64,000 nucleotides of DNA from contig JASDFA010000007.1 of assembly GCA_035772735.1 (NCBI GenBank), positions 72,950,501 through 73,014,500 of the forward strand. The letters run 5' to 3'. Positions 1-11,810 of this stretch are shown here, in pieces. Each line of letters opens with the position of its first letter. The stretch's first letter is position 1. The DNA is from Datura wrightii. Lineage: Eukaryota > Streptophyta > Magnoliopsida > Solanales > Solanaceae. The notes beneath the pieces are model-generated. The model did not search any database. It saw only the letters and a list, made by a program, of their open reading frames with translations, and was not told the origin of the DNA. The position numbers and the translations under genes were made by a program.

Positions 1-1187
1 TGGACCTTTCTTAACTTTTACAACTGCTACTTTTCCTTCTTTTTCATGCTTCTCACTCCTTCACTCTTTTGGATTTTTCCCTTAAGCGCTTAGGAGTTTT
101 GGATCAAATTCAAGGCTAATGAAAGAAAAAGGATTAAGCTTGCGTTGTAGCTATCAAAGAATAGGCTTAAGGCTCAATGGGGCTCACAAGGATTCAACAT
201 TCAAGGTAGGTAAAGTGAGGGATAAAAATTAGGTTCATTCAAAGAAATGCCTAAATCATCTCCTACAGTCCATATCCTTCATTTCGTTTTATATACACAC
301 CAGGCAAGTTCTATACATTCTACAAATAGCACGAAATATTCGAAAAACTTACACTCACAGAACATGCTCAATTCAAGACACATTCAGCAGACTCTTACTC
401 AGCTAATCACAAGTATTCAGAATTAAGCTTCAATTAAATCGAGTCAAATTCAAGCGCCTAAGTGTCTCAAACAAAGTTATACACTTCTTACATGCTTCAA
501 CACTAACCACAATTGTATCTTACAATCATGTATAACACATAACAAGAACATCAAGCCATCAATTAGCTACGGGTTCAAAACCCAAAACCTATTGACTAAT
601 TTTTCCTCAAGACGGTCATCATCCATCCATCGTCGGAAATAGTCTCTAACTATGACTAAAATTATTATATACAGACAAAGAATTTTTTTTTATTATTCGG
701 TTCAAAGACCCCCCGTCAGAAAAGAACCGAAAAGAAAAACCAATGGGTGGTGAAGCCATGCCCAACTCAAAATTTTTTCCAATATGTATCAAGCACTACA
801 TTCACCAAAATCATTAAGCACAAAATTTTTGAAATTTCCCTCACCCCACACTTGAATCATTCTATGTCCCCAAAGCATCTAATTAAAATTCAAAAGGGTG
901 AGAAATACTCCCTGGGCCTCTATGCCTAGCTAACAACATGTTTTTCTTCATTTTTGCAATGTGGGTATTCGACACCACACTTTTCCTCTTCCATGCTTTT
1001 TAGCTTCCTCCTCCACGGGTACTCAGACTTCCCCTTCATCTATGCCTAACTTTCCACCAAAAACAACACAAGTTGAAAATAACCAAAATCACATAAACAA
1101 AAATCACAAGTTGTACCAGTGGTACCCTTGGGTTGCCTTCCAAGCAGCGCCTTATTTTACGTCGCGGCACGACGTGGACTATCCTTT
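1..1187 (-). other. 3' noncoding tract of element A
   Basis: No credible coding sequence. On the minus strand positions 720-590 align by eye with E1 38105-38215 (shared words such as ATGGATGGATGA and a GTCATAGTTAG block), and positions 130-60 align with E1 38725-38780. The small ORFs predicted here are chance readings of AT-rich sequence. The extra ORF seen in E1 and E2 is absent: only about 300 bases separate the post-protease hairpin from the conserved downstream block. Confidence 0.6.
1127..1144 (-). other. Conserved hairpin after gag-pro stop (element A copy)
   Basis: Minus strand reads CTTGGA-AGGCAA-CCCAAG: a 5-bp stem with one A.C mismatch next to the loop, and loop AGGCAA. It sits just 3' of the protease stop in the same GGCGCTGC context as the E1 and E2 hairpins. 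The stem sequence differs from E1 but pairing is kept at the changed positions, which is evidence for an RNA structure. Confidence 0.6.
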
Positions 1188-3655
1188 TCAGGACATCCTC
1201 ATACCTGGGTTCCCTTTCGAGAACCATCTTCTTCTCTTTTGATTTTTAGAGGGAACAACCTCCACTCTGTTCCTCTCTTCCTCCAACTTCTTATCAAACT
1301 GAAGCCCTTTATCAGACTCGGGCTGAACACTTATCATTACCTTTGGTCGTGGACCTATGAAATATTCCACCGCACACTTATCCTCTGACAACACACTAAC
1401 CTTACAAAGGTTTCTGTAGTGAGTGGGTGGGTTAATCTCTTGGTAAACTCGAAAGAGTTCTTCTTCATCCTTGACCCTCATTTTCAAGGTCCCTGCTCTT
1501 AAGTCAATTACCGCTCCTCCGGTGGCCAAGAATGGCTGTCCCAAGATTAAGGGTACCTGGTCATCAACATGAAAATCTAAGATAATAAAATCAGCAGGTA
1601 TAATAAACTTGCCCACTTTGATGAGAAGGTCCTCTATGATTCCATCCGGTGCCACTCGCGACTTATCCGCCAACTGCAGCATCAACCTTACTGGCCTCAA
1701 TTTTTCAAACCCCAGGTTGTTAAATAAATATAGGGGCATTAGATTAACTTCTACCCCTAAATCACATAGGGCTCATAGCACTTCTGCTTTAACAATTTGT
1801 ATGGGGAGGGTAAAACTCCCTGGGTCTTTGAGCTTCTTAGGAATCTTGCTCAATACCCTCTGAATGCACTCATCCATCAGTGCTACTGTCTGGACATCCA
1901 CCAATCTAACTTTATTGGACATCACATCTTTCAAGTATTTAGAATACTTGGGAATTCCCTGCAAAACATCAAGCAAAGGCAAATTTATGTGAAGTTCTTT
2001 GAAAATCTCAAAGAACTTTTTGAAGCATTCCTCCTCCTTGCTCTTTCTGAATCTCTAAGGGAATGGTGGTGGTGGTCTTTGTGTTGGCTGCAATGAAGAT
2101 TGTGCATTTTGTTGCACAACACTCTAATTCTCTCCCTTGTCAGTGGATAGTCCTTTCCTAACCAACTCCGGCTGCACCTCATTTCTTTTCTCTTTCGGCA
2201 TTGCATAAGCTACTTGTTTTCCGCTCCTCAGACTGATGGCGTTGACTTGAAGGGGGTTAGGATCTGTGCACTAGGTAGTCCTCCCTGCGGTCTCATATTT
2301 TGAGCAACTGCTATCTGACCCATCTGTTTTTCTAGATTGCTGGTGGCCAATTGCTGATTCTTCAAGTCTGATGCCATCCTCGCCTGATTTTCTGCTAATT
2401 GAGTCTGGGTGTCCATGATTTTATGCAACGTTTCCTCCATGTTGTTGCTCAAATGGCCATCATTCTGCCTATTCTACTGATACTGCTGTTGTTGAGGTTG
2501 TTGATAACTTTGCTTTTGATTTCTACCCGAAGAAAAATTCGGGTGGCTCTGCTAATTTTTGTTGTAGTTGTTTCAACAATTCTGAGTGTTCCTCTGCACA
2601 TTCCCAACAAAATTGACTGATTTCAGATTGCCTCCACAAGATTCTGCATTGTGCCCATTATTCCCTCAAATTTCAGACCAACTCGGAGCTTGCTGAACTG
2701 CATTAACCTGACCCTGTTGTTGGTTCATACTCAGTTTATTGAACGGAGTCATAATCTGATGCTGGAATGAAGATAGCTGTGCCGCCAAGGCATTCATACC
2801 ATCTACCTCTATCAACCCTGCTCTCTTTCCTGCCCTTCTCAATGATTAACTATGCCATTCTGGATTTCCCTTTGCAATTCTATTCAACAGCGTGTACAAC
2901 TCATCATACGTCTTCTCTAAAGCTTGCCCACCCGATGCAGAGTCTAGCAAACTTTTTGTATGTGGGTCTAGACTTTCTACAAAGGTATGAGCCAGCACAT
3001 CATTGGATTGCTGGTGATGGGGACAGTCTCTCAGTAATGACTTGAATCTCTCCCAAGCCAAATATAAGTTCTCATCAGGCCTCTGCTTGAAACTCAGTAT
3101 TTTACTTCTCAATTTTGCAGTCTTGCCTGAAGGAAAGAATCTGATCAAGAACATCTTCGCCAAATAATCCGAAGAAGTTATGGAGATTGGTGGCTACGCT
3201 TTCAACCACCTTATGTCCTCTCCCAACAATGAAAATGGGAAGAAGGTAAGTCGGACATAGTCTGTGGACACTCCAATGGGGACGAAAGTGTCACTAATCT
3301 CTAAAAAGTTCTGTAGGTGCTGCTGCGGGTCCTCATGTCACATCCCACTGAATTGACCACTAGAATGTAGCAGCTGCACCATGTTCTATTTCAATTCAAA
3401 GTTCCCTCCAGGTTCCGGTTTACAGATACTAGAGTTCACATTCGTCGCTTGTGGGATTGCCACTTCGCTAACTGGTCTGGCTGCCATTGCTCCCGGTGAT
3501 AACTTTGCTTGTCCTGCGGGTGGTTGTTGTTGTACCTTTTCTTGAAGTCTTTTAAGCTTTTGCTCAAGAGCTACTCTTCTTCGCAAATGAATCTAACCTT
3601 CTGGTTCAAGCAACGGTTCCACAAGCTCTCTATTCCTAGCCAGCTCGGCAAGACA
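1188..3655 (-). pseudogene. Broken gag-protease of element A
   Basis: Several minus-strand blocks together give an Athila-type Gag-protease. 3586-3386 is the Gag N-terminus with the conserved VSEVAIPQA and KPEPGGNFELK words. 3163-2846 is the Gag core (FLIRFFPSGKTAKLRSK, then YLAWERFKSLLRDCPHH). 2452-2228 is the linker. 1982-1773 is the pre-protease block (MPLLDVLQGIPKYSKYLKD). 1739-1188 is the protease C-terminal half (LGQPFLATGGAVIDLRAGTL). The active-site region near 1745 reads CDLGVEV where DLGAS is seen in E1, so the catalytic alanine is lost, and a stop lies just before it. Frames change several times. The product would have packaged element RNA and processed Gag; this copy cannot. The start codon is not identifiable. 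Confidence 0.85.
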
Positions 3656-3754
3656 ACCTGTCACCTGCAATAAGTCAGACTAAGACCAAGTTTCTCAACA
3701 CTTAAGGAAATTAAAAATCACACAAAAACAAAAAATTTACTAAACTTTGCTGAG

Positions 3755-3772
3755 TCCCCAGCAACGGCGCCA
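3755..3772 (-). other. Primer binding site, tRNA-Asp type (element A)
   Basis: The minus strand reads TGGCGCCGTTGCTGGGGA, complementary to the 3' end of plant tRNA-Asp apart from one mismatch. It lies 6 nt from the inner LTR end, the same spacing as in E1 and E2, and fixes the orientation of element A. Confidence 0.9.
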
Positions 3773-3778
3773 AAAACT

Positions 3779-5274
3779 TGTTGTGACTACGCCCAAGCGC
3801 ACACACAAGTGTACGTGGTCTTACAAGTAATACAGTGGCCCTTTTTAAGAGTCGGATGTCGAACCCACAGGGACTGGACCAATTTAGCTAATTATCAAGT
3901 TCAAGTGTGATATTAACTTTCGCAAGTGTTAATATAGAATTTCTCGATAAAGTTTAATTAAGTCTAGGGGTGGTCACAGAAATACTCTGAAGTAATTGAA
4001 GGAGCAACTAGAGCTAAGGCCAGATAATCATGCGATACTACGCTTTGTAATGGTTTAAGTATTGAATTATCAATTGTCGTCTCACATAATTACCATTGCA
4101 TGTTCATGGTCTTTCGAGCCTCTAAACACGACAAACTATCCTCACAACTACATCGTTGAGCGGGAATGTGACATTCTAGTTTGTGGGCAATTCAATTATG
4201 GGAATGTGGTTTCCATGGTTTATGCTCTTGATTAGGGACTTGCGTACCTCTAATCATTTAACTCAACTTAGCTTCACAACTACTTCTACGAGTGGTGATG
4301 TGATAATTCTAAGTTGGTGTCTAGCTCATCCCATTTTAGTAACCAAGCAAGGAAAATCAGGTATAATTTCTTATCCTAACCGCGAATTATATTGTAAGAT
4401 ACAAAATTGCTACCTCCATTCTTTGTTCTTGCCTAGGGTTAATTTCTCAAGCTTTTACCTAGGTGTAACGTGTGTGTTTTCATGGTGATCAGTCATAAAA
4501 ACAACCATAATTAAGAATGTAAGACAAAACAACAATCAATAACTTAAAACCAAAACACATTCTCATAATCGCAATCATACCTTGTGGCTTCAATCCTAGA
4601 GGAAGGGTTCTAGCCACTCAAGTTCATATAATTACAAGAAAACATAATTAAAGTAACATACTTACAAGAATTGGTAGAAGAGAACATGAAATTTAAGAAC
4701 TCTAGGTGAGTTCTCCCACTTCTCCCTTCACTCCTTGGTAGTTTTCAGAAATATTACGTGACAAAATGTTTTTAGGAGCTAAGGGACCTTTTTATAGTAA
4801 ATGAGAGGTGTATAAAATTATGCCGACATGGAATAGCTCCATGGAACTGAGATGGTCACGCCAATTTACCTCCGTGACACAGAGGAATTGCGGAAGCAAT
4901 CTGGAATTTGCATAAAACACCCGCCAGGCAGCCCTTTGCCGCGATAGCAGCGTGGGCGTTAGGGGCCGTGACATGCCCTTGTTGCACATCCTGGCCTGCC
5001 TTGGCACATTGCTGTCATGCAGGTGGGCTGTTTCGCGTGTCCTCCTTGCCGACTTTAGCCTTTTGCTTCCGATTCCATTCCTCCACTTCACCAAATCATA
5101 GATTAGTTCCTCAAATTCATTTTAAACCTACAAAAACAAGAACTAATCATGTTGGTTAGTATATATATTCACATTTACATAAAATTACATGAGAATGTAT
5201 ATAAATAAGTAGATAAACAAGACAAAAACTAAGTTATAAAGTATCACTCGGTCATGCCATTTTGCCCAAGATCA
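3779..5274 (-). repeat. 5' LTR of element A
   Basis: About 1.5 kb bounded by TG at 3779 and CA at 5273-5274 in plus reading. It aligns with solo LTR S1 (42748-44181) over most of its length: both start with a short divergent stretch followed by AAGTGTACG, share a CGAACCCACAGGGACTGGACC-like block, and end in GCCCA.GATCA. Only one LTR is in the window, so neither target duplication nor age can be read. Confidence 0.85.
4787..4796 (-). promoter_or_regulatory. TATA box in element A LTR
   Basis: Minus strand TATAAAAAGG, just downstream (in transcription sense) of GC-rich sequence with CCGTGACAC-type repeats at about 4825-4990. Same position relative to the repeats as in S1 and E1. Assignment is by position and sequence only. 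Confidence 0.55.
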
Positions 5275-5275
5275 G

Positions 5276-5305
5276 TATACATCAAACTCCTATACATCAA
5301 ACTCC
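5276..5305. repeat. 15-bp perfect tandem duplication
   Basis: Two adjacent copies of TATACATCAAACTCC, starting two bases outside the LTR of element A. May be a slippage or repair product at the insertion site. Confidence 0.85.
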
Positions 5306-5411
5306 ACATTTAGGTGACGTGGTTAGATGTTAGTTAAAAGGCACTCCCACAGTATAGTCTAGTATTAGATCTAAGAATATGTGCATGAACCTTAATTATC
5401 TTTACGACCTT
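5306..5411. other. Unassigned spacer between elements A and B
   Basis: About 100 bases with no ORF and no match I can recognise inside the window. Since B is flanked on its right by chromovirus LTR sequence (element F, from 46061), this piece could be the other half of the F LTR, but I cannot show it. Confidence 0.4.
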
Positions 5412-6320
5412 TAATAACACTTAAACTCACACTTATTAGCAAAGTATGAAGTAGATGTTAGTCACTAAATAACCCAACAAAGTGGTTGGGGTCGAACCCA
5501 TAGGGAATAAGGTAGGATGTAGACTAATGCTGATTCTTAACTTGTTGGTAAGTTATCTCCAAATTGGGGGGTTTAAAGAAAAACAATAGTAAAACAAGAT
5601 CCCAATTGTGGTTCTTATCAATATTTGCAAATAACTAGGGTAAGTATTCCCTATGGGTTCATAACTACCTCGAGTATACATGCGTGATCAATCCCAATGC
5701 ATACTTGTAGAACTGATAACTAGTGTTGATCCAAATGATTGATTTTTCTGTATTGGATAACTATACTAAATCACTGGGTCAAGTCTCATGAGCGATTTCA
5801 AACTAACCGTTATCAATAATGTCCCAGATTAACTTTCCTGTGACCGCAACTCCAGTTATATAATGATCATAAAAATAAAGGCTTTGTTGTAATTCTATTT
5901 TCCTAATCTCTACATCTCTAGTTTCAAGCAAGTAAAGAATTCGGGCAAGTCCTAACGTGCGCACGATTAAGAAACATTTAAAGATAAAGAGAATACAATA
6001 GAAGTGTTTAGCATTGATTTTGAATCACTTTGGATAACACTAGTTCTTTAATCCACCATGGTTCCCACAACCCGTGTTGTGGAGGGTTTAGCCTCTCATG
6101 ATTGTAAGAGTTTAATTAGCATTCATAGACAAACATATAATTAAATACTTACAACAATAATTGGAAGAAAGCCTGCTTTGAATATTGATGAACAAAATCA
6201 TGAACAATTGATAAAACACCTAAGAATTGCTCTCCAAAACATTATAATAATTCATAAATAGAACTTCTATCAACATAATCACACGTCTACTCTTATCTTT
6301 CACTAAAAAAATATAAAAGG

Positions 6321-6330
6321 TATTTTTATA
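6321..6330 (-). promoter_or_regulatory. TATA box in element B 3' LTR
   Basis: Minus strand TATAAAAATA, about 45 bases downstream in transcription sense of the GACTCGTAC repeat cluster. Confidence 0.5.
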
Positions 6331-6375
6331 GACATCAGAAACCTTTTCCTAGGCTAACAAGGAAATTTTCATATC

Positions 6376-6880
6376 TGGCGCCGACTCGTCCTACGATTGA
6401 TCATACGATTCGTAACAAGATTGTATGGGTCATACCTGGATCTCATACATACCTTGGCTGCTGCAAAATTGACTAACTGTTGGCAACTGGTATGAATCGA
6501 ACCATGATCCTGCAAGTTTGTCTTGGCTTTGAGAACTTTGACATCTTCTGAATTTTTCTACGAGTGTTGTGGTACGCCTCGTACCTTGCTCCTATGACTC
6601 GTAATTTCTTGTTACATTTGGAGTTAAGCCATGTTTTTAAGAATCACTAAAGCTTCCCATGGCTTATGGTACGGGTCGTAAGTAGATGTTACAATCCGTG
6701 GGATCAACTCGTACCATAAGACTGCTTGTGCAAATTTTCTCTGAAGTTTTCCACAACTCTATTTACGGCTCGTACTGAGAGTCGTACTTTGCCTTCATAT
6801 TGTTTCAGTCTTTTGAGTTTTTTCACGAGTCTCTGTATGACTCGTATAATCTAGGTACGACTCGTACCGAGATTGGTACT
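6376..6880 (-). repeat. Cluster of GACTCGTAC-type short inverted repeats
   Basis: Many copies of ACGACTCGTAC, GTACGGGTCGTA and relatives in both orientations, so the tract can fold into several hairpins. Equivalent clusters lie at 45362-45900 (other B LTR) and 47595-48130 (G LTR). In all three the cluster lies 5' of the presumed promoter. Confidence 0.7.
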
Positions 6881-7045
6881 TGGCTGATTTTCCGTACTTT
6901 TATGCATCTATTGCACATTTTTGCTTCAAGACCTATTTTCCCTAAAAACAAATCAAAAGTACCTCATATCCATATAAACATACCTAAGTTCATGCTATTT
7001 TCTCAATTTTAAGCATCGAAAGTGTTGTAAACTCATAGCACATCA

Positions 7046-8287
7046 ACACCCTCAACTAAAAATGATGCTTAACTAGAAAATAAACCTAGGATACTACAAC
7101 CAACATCAATCAAAATTTGCACCATAAAATCAAACATCGTTTGACTATTTTTCCAGTAAAACAAATGAGCATATGCACATCAAGTAACCACAAGCCATGA
7201 GAAACAGGGATCAAGATATGTCATCTAGCTATTAGCAGATAGTCAAGTAATCACCAATGCTTTTCACACAGACAACTGAAAAAATCAAACACAAACCATG
7301 TACCCTCACAACAAATGAAGTTCCCCACTCACAGATATATAAAAATATGAAACAGGGGATTGAAGCAAGTAAGACTCTCACCCTCACAAGAAAGTTCAAA
7401 ATGCAGCACATCGAATACCATAGGCTTGCCCTTATTTACTCTACTTCGGTTCTTCGGATGGTGAGGCTAGCATCACTATAGGACTTGATTCATCTTGTAA
7501 TGTAGGCTTTCAGGCTGGGTATTATAGATATGAAATCTTTTTAGTGACTAACCCTCCTTAGCACTACATACAAGTGGCTCCACTTTTCACATTGTTTTCT
7601 TTTTCCACCAATTTTCGTTTTCAACATTTTCCACCATTTTCACCATTTTTATGCAATTGTATGGGTGTGGTGTGTTTTCTCAAATTTTTATTAATCTTTC
7701 TCTTTTTGTATCTTTTTTTTTTCAAATTTATTTTCTTTTTTCTTGTCACACCACACCTTATTTTAACCCTTTTTTCTTTTCTTTTCCTTTTTCACCTCCC
7801 TAAGATCTATGCACCCCTACTCTAGCCACCCTCAACCTAGGCATTTTGCCTATGTTGAGGATCACAATGTCCAAGGAGGGACCAGAGCCAAAACAGGTTC
7901 ATTATAAAAATTTGGTACGGTTAATTGATTAATAAAAGAAAAATGGTTAATTAAAGTCTAAAAATCAGGATGAAGGGAATCTTATTATTCTAATAGTGTA
8001 CTTTAAGCTAAAAATAGGCTAAACAAAAATGTCCTATGATCCTTTCCTAAACCATCTTAAAGCCTATGTGAAGACCAATCGGGCAAGTTCTAGATCCTTT
8101 ACGCAGTATTGAATTAGGTATAGACCACACTCACTTATGGTACATATTTTGCATTACTTCAGCTGGTCCAGTTTATTCAAGGCTAAAAAGAACTATACCT
8201 GCTAATACACTAAATGACACAAAAAGATCCACAGAAATCATGCTTTGCAATAAACAAGTATGTAGAACCATCAAAATTCTTAAACAG
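7046..8287 (-). other. 3' noncoding region and polypurine end of element B
   Basis: Noncoding on both strands; the longest predicted ORF (7574-7825) is a T-rich run. On the minus strand it resembles the 3' part of E1: a purine-rich GAAAAGAAAA stretch (complement of 7690-7790, against E1 38815-38870) and the word GGGCAAGCCTATGG (complement near 7420, against E1 39173-39187). The end next to the LTR, AGTTGAGGGTGT on the minus strand, is the likely polypurine tract. Confidence 0.6.
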
Positions 8288-9606
8288 CGTCGTGAGGAGG
8301 GTCCACGAGTCGTCAGGTGACTCGTGGGGAGGCCGGGGAGAATGGGAATAAGATTAAGGAAAAGGAGTCCTCACGGGCTTGGGAACGACTCATGGTCAGA
8401 CACCATGAGTCGTTAGGTCATCCGTGGGGAGGAGGTAAAAGAAAAGTAGAAACGGAAAGCCGCTGGACTTAACGAAAGGAGACCATGACTAGTCATGTCA
8501 AACAACGAGGTCGTGGTATGAGTTGTTGGGTGAAATTTAAATAATTGGCATAAGGAAGGCAGTGCACTTGATGAGTGGTGGCCCCGACTCGTGGCCACCC
8601 ATAACGAGTCATTGTGTCATCCGTTAGGACCCCCTAATGATCAGTTAAGACAGTGTACCTGACGGGCAAGGTGACGGATCATTTGGCCATGTAACGAATT
8701 GTTAGGTCACCCATTAGGGTCACCTGGAAGTTATTTTCTGTGAAATAGTAAGGGTATTTTAATAATTTTCTAAGACCCTAAGGCCTAAACTACGACATTT
8801 TGGGTTATGAATAGGGAAATTTAAAGGGGTTAAGTTCAGTTTTCTCTTCATTCATGCATTCATGAATAGTGAGAGATAATCAAAGGAGATTTTAGGCTCT
8901 CCTCTTCAGTTCTTCCAATCTCATTCTTTGGTAATCAAGGGAAGTTAACAATTAGATATTCCCAGATATGTACGTCTATCAATGGGTGATTTCTTCAACA
9001 TGCATCCCCCTCCTCTATGATTTTTACAAAGATTTCAACAAAAACTCATGGTGGTTTTGAATTTGATTTACTTAAACTTTAATGATTTGATTACGGGTTT
9101 TGTGATTTTAAAATCTTATTATAATCTATGGGTTTGATAAGCTTTTGTGATTTAAATTAGTTATAATATTGCTGATTTGGAAGTTCAATGTATTTAAGCC
9201 TAAATTATGCATGCCCCATGATGAATTGATTTATGATCTACTTACCCATTGATGATATCTAGAAGCCCAACATGAATTATGATTTAAATTATGAATTTAT
9301 TATGTTACCCATTATGATCTTATGAAATTCAAGATATATGCACGATCTACAAGTCCGTATGAACTTTATGAATCATGAATTGTACTTTTGGCTTACTCAC
9401 GGGCTTTATTCCATGGCTAGTTCTCGTATTTACAAGCATGTTTATGATTATCATGATTCAACTAGCCCATGAATTTATGTATGTTATACTATGAGCAGTA
9501 TATATATGTTTTGGGAGTAGTATCGAACACCGAGTAGGTTCGAGGCCTAGGTTCTACACCGGATCTCATAAACTATGTGCCACCTTAGGTATGTTGAGAC
9601 CTCCTA
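8288..9606 (+). repeat. LTR fragment, same subfamily as the C 3' LTR
   Basis: Aligns closely with 29148-30425: the same AATAAGATTAAGGAAAAGGAG block (8349 against 29206), the same GAATAGGGAAATTTAAAGGGG block, and the same AGTAGTATCGAA words. It starts about 100 bases inside the LTR and stops abruptly at 9606, where a different LTR starts with TGTTATACG. Contains the CACGAGTCGT/GACTCGTGG repeat cluster at 8300-8710. Confidence 0.75.
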
Positions 9607-11810
9607 TGTTATACGCCAGAAGTTCAAATATCAGGCTGGGGAGTTAAAACGGAAAAATTGTAAAATTTGGTTGTAAGCACAGGACGAGTCGTGGGATGAC
9701 TTATGAGGAGACCCCACGAGTCGTCAAGAGGCTCATGGGGAGGCTTGGGAAAATGAAGGATTGAGGTCCCCATGAGTGAGGGAACGACTCGTGGTCAACC
9801 ACCATGAGTCGTCATGTCAATCGGGGGTTGGAGTTAGGCTTTTTACAAGAGGATGCCCAGTGTATCTAAAGGATGGGACCCCACGAGTCATGGTCTGTCT
9901 CAACTGAGCAAGCAAAGTGGATTTTCATGGATGTTTAGTAGTGCACCTGACGGGAGTTGACCGCGAGTCATGGTCACTGAGGATGAGTCGTTAATTTCCC
10001 CGTTACGAGCGCCAGCAGTTCAGCTAACCAGTGCACTTGACGGGCGACTCGATGAGTCGTTGCCCGTCCTAACGTATCGTCAGGTCACCCGTTAGGGTCA
10101 CCTAGCAGTGTTTTCCTGCGAATTTAGTAACTGTCTTTTCGTAATTCCTAAGTTTCTAAGACCTATACTATGTCATTTAAGGCTCGTTTAAGTGGTTTTT
10201 AGAAGGGGAAAACCTATCCTAAGCCAATATTCTCATGCATGCAAGTTTGAAGGTTTGAAGAGGAGGTTCAAGGTGAAATCTCAAGAGTTCCGGTTGGAAT
10301 CTCAGCTTGGAAAATAGAGGGTGTTAGAATTCCCCATTTCCAAGTATGTAAGATAATGAGTGGGTGCTTTTATCCACACCCATGCCCATTCCCTATCCAA
10401 ACGTGATTAAATTATCTATGATCAAGTATGGGGTTTTGTCCAATTGCATGATTCCTCAATCTCTATACATGGCTATGATTAAATTGAGTTTATATTGATG
10501 ATTTATGAAGCTTGGGTGGATTCTAACTTGTTTTCCCTTATAAAATTTTCTTCCAAAAATTTGAATCTAAAACGCTAATGGGTGAAGAGTTCATAAAGGA
10601 GGAGATTTTTGATAAATACGTGATGACGATGAAGTTGATGATGAAAAGCATGTTTCTAAAACTACTCATGATCATGTAGTTGTTTTCAAAGTGAATTAAT
10701 TAGATCCAAGTATGATAGAGCTTTCGGTGATGCCTATATGTCGATTTAATGTTATGATTTTCCCGATATAAGCTTACCACATGATTTGAAGTGGATTTTT
10801 CTCAATTTTTATTATAAATTCTAGCTTTTGGTGTGTTGAGTAAATATTTATACATGTATCTTACCACATGATTTTGAGTAGACGCTCCCACCTATGATTG
10901 AGCTTGTGATATGTTTCTAAATAAAGTATCCTCTATGCATGAATTCATAATTTTTATGAAAGTCAATGTTGAGATTCATATTCATATGATGTCTAGTCTA
11001 TGCATGATTTCATTATGAGCTTTGTCAATAGACAATGTTGAGCTTCGTTTCATACGATGTTGAGTTATGCCTGATTTCATCTTGAGCTTCGTCAAAGGAC
11101 GATATTGAGCTTTGTCGATAGACAATGTTGAACTTCATCAATAGGGGATGTTGAGCTTCGTTATATACGATGTAGAGCATTGCATGTTTTTGGGAGAAGA
11201 GTCTAGCACCGAGCGGGTTAAGGGTCAATTACCCGATACCCCAGAAATACACTCCAACGTAGGTTGATACTATTATATTATTGGGACCTCCCTCGTGAGC
11301 TTTCCCATGCGGCAATTTGGCCCTTCAACTTGATATCAATATCATGGTATCGTCCATCGCCCTAGCAAGGTTATAGACGCTCTACCCTCTTGAGTGTGAA
11401 AGTTGGGACCACGTAAGCTCTATCGTGGTATGTCGGTTAAGTGACGAGTCTCCCACTGTCTATATCATTCGAATTTGCATATTCATTACTCATGATGATT
11501 ACTTATGCATGCAAGTTCAAAAAGCAAGATTTGACTCATTATTTAGCTTTTGTCATAAATGTTACCTTTTAGCTTTGAGTCATTCAGGTCAGTCATTATG
11601 TTCTAAAGCTATGCATGATCACGTTATGATAAGAGCACGATTTCTGAATGAACACATGTAGCCTTCTACTTACACTTAAAAGCTTATGATATGTATGAGT
11701 TGATTAAAATGATTTATTTTACTTAAACGGTTTACTTACCTTGCATACTCGGCACATTCAAAATACTGACCACATACTTTTTATGCTACATCATTTCATG
11801 ATGCAGGATC
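9607..11810 (+). repeat. Diverged C-type LTR, 3' end missing
   Basis: Starts TGTTATACG, matching the TGTTATACC start of the 3' LTR at 29049, and follows it colinearly (GGAGTTAAAACGG, then the CACGAGTCGT repeats at 9685-10095, then TATGTCGGTTAAG near 11430 against 30565). It is clearly more diverged from 29049-31135 than the 8288-9606 fragment is. It runs into the middle of gag at about 11810 with no primer site, so the LTR tail, leader and gag N-terminus are deleted. Confidence 0.7.
10958..11175 (+). repeat. Degenerate minisatellite in the C-type LTR
   Basis: About six to eight imperfect copies of a 20-30 bp unit with core TGTTGAGCTTCGT and CAATAGACA. Absent from the corresponding part of the 29049-31135 LTR, so it expanded in this LTR lineage. 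Confidence 0.7.

Larger units (their letters stand above)
1..5274 (-). mobile_element. Element A: Athila-like gag-pro LTR retrotransposon, 3' end beyond window
   Basis: Read on the minus strand the order is 5' LTR (5274-3779), tRNA-Asp primer site, broken gag-pro (about 3655-1188) and a 3' noncoding tract running to the window edge. The gag-pro resembles that of E1 and E2, and the 3' tract shares short landmarks with the E1 3' region, for example the TAAGCGCTTA area near 85 against 38775. Only about 1.2 kb follows the protease before the edge, and I see neither polymerase nor the extra ORF of the E family there, so A may be a deletion derivative or another non-autonomous type. The 3' LTR is not in view. 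Confidence 0.85.
5412..7045 (-). repeat. 3' LTR of element B
   Basis: Right (inner) edge is CATCA at 7041-7045, i.e. TGATG on the minus strand, preceded there by the polypurine-like AGTTGAGGGTGT. Left edge placed at TAATAACAC by comparison with the G and 5' B LTRs, to within a few bases. Contains many short GACTCGTAC/GTACGAGTC repeats (6376-6880) and a TATA box (6321-6330). The left neighbour is not a primer site, which fits a 3' LTR. Confidence 0.75.

Noticed and set aside
3755..3772. tRNA-Asp-like sequence as a tRNA gene
   Set aside because: Only the terminal 18 nt match, next to LTR ends; these are primer binding sites (also 32578, 49129, 58974).
4908..5159. 83-codon ORF rich in Cys and Ala near the A LTR
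   Set aside because: Lies in the GC-rich repeat module of the LTR and both strands are open by composition; no relation to known proteins.
7574..7825. 83-codon Phe/Leu-rich ORF that could look like a membrane protein
   Set aside because: T-rich low-complexity stretch within the B 3' noncoding region, complementary to a purine tract shared with E1.
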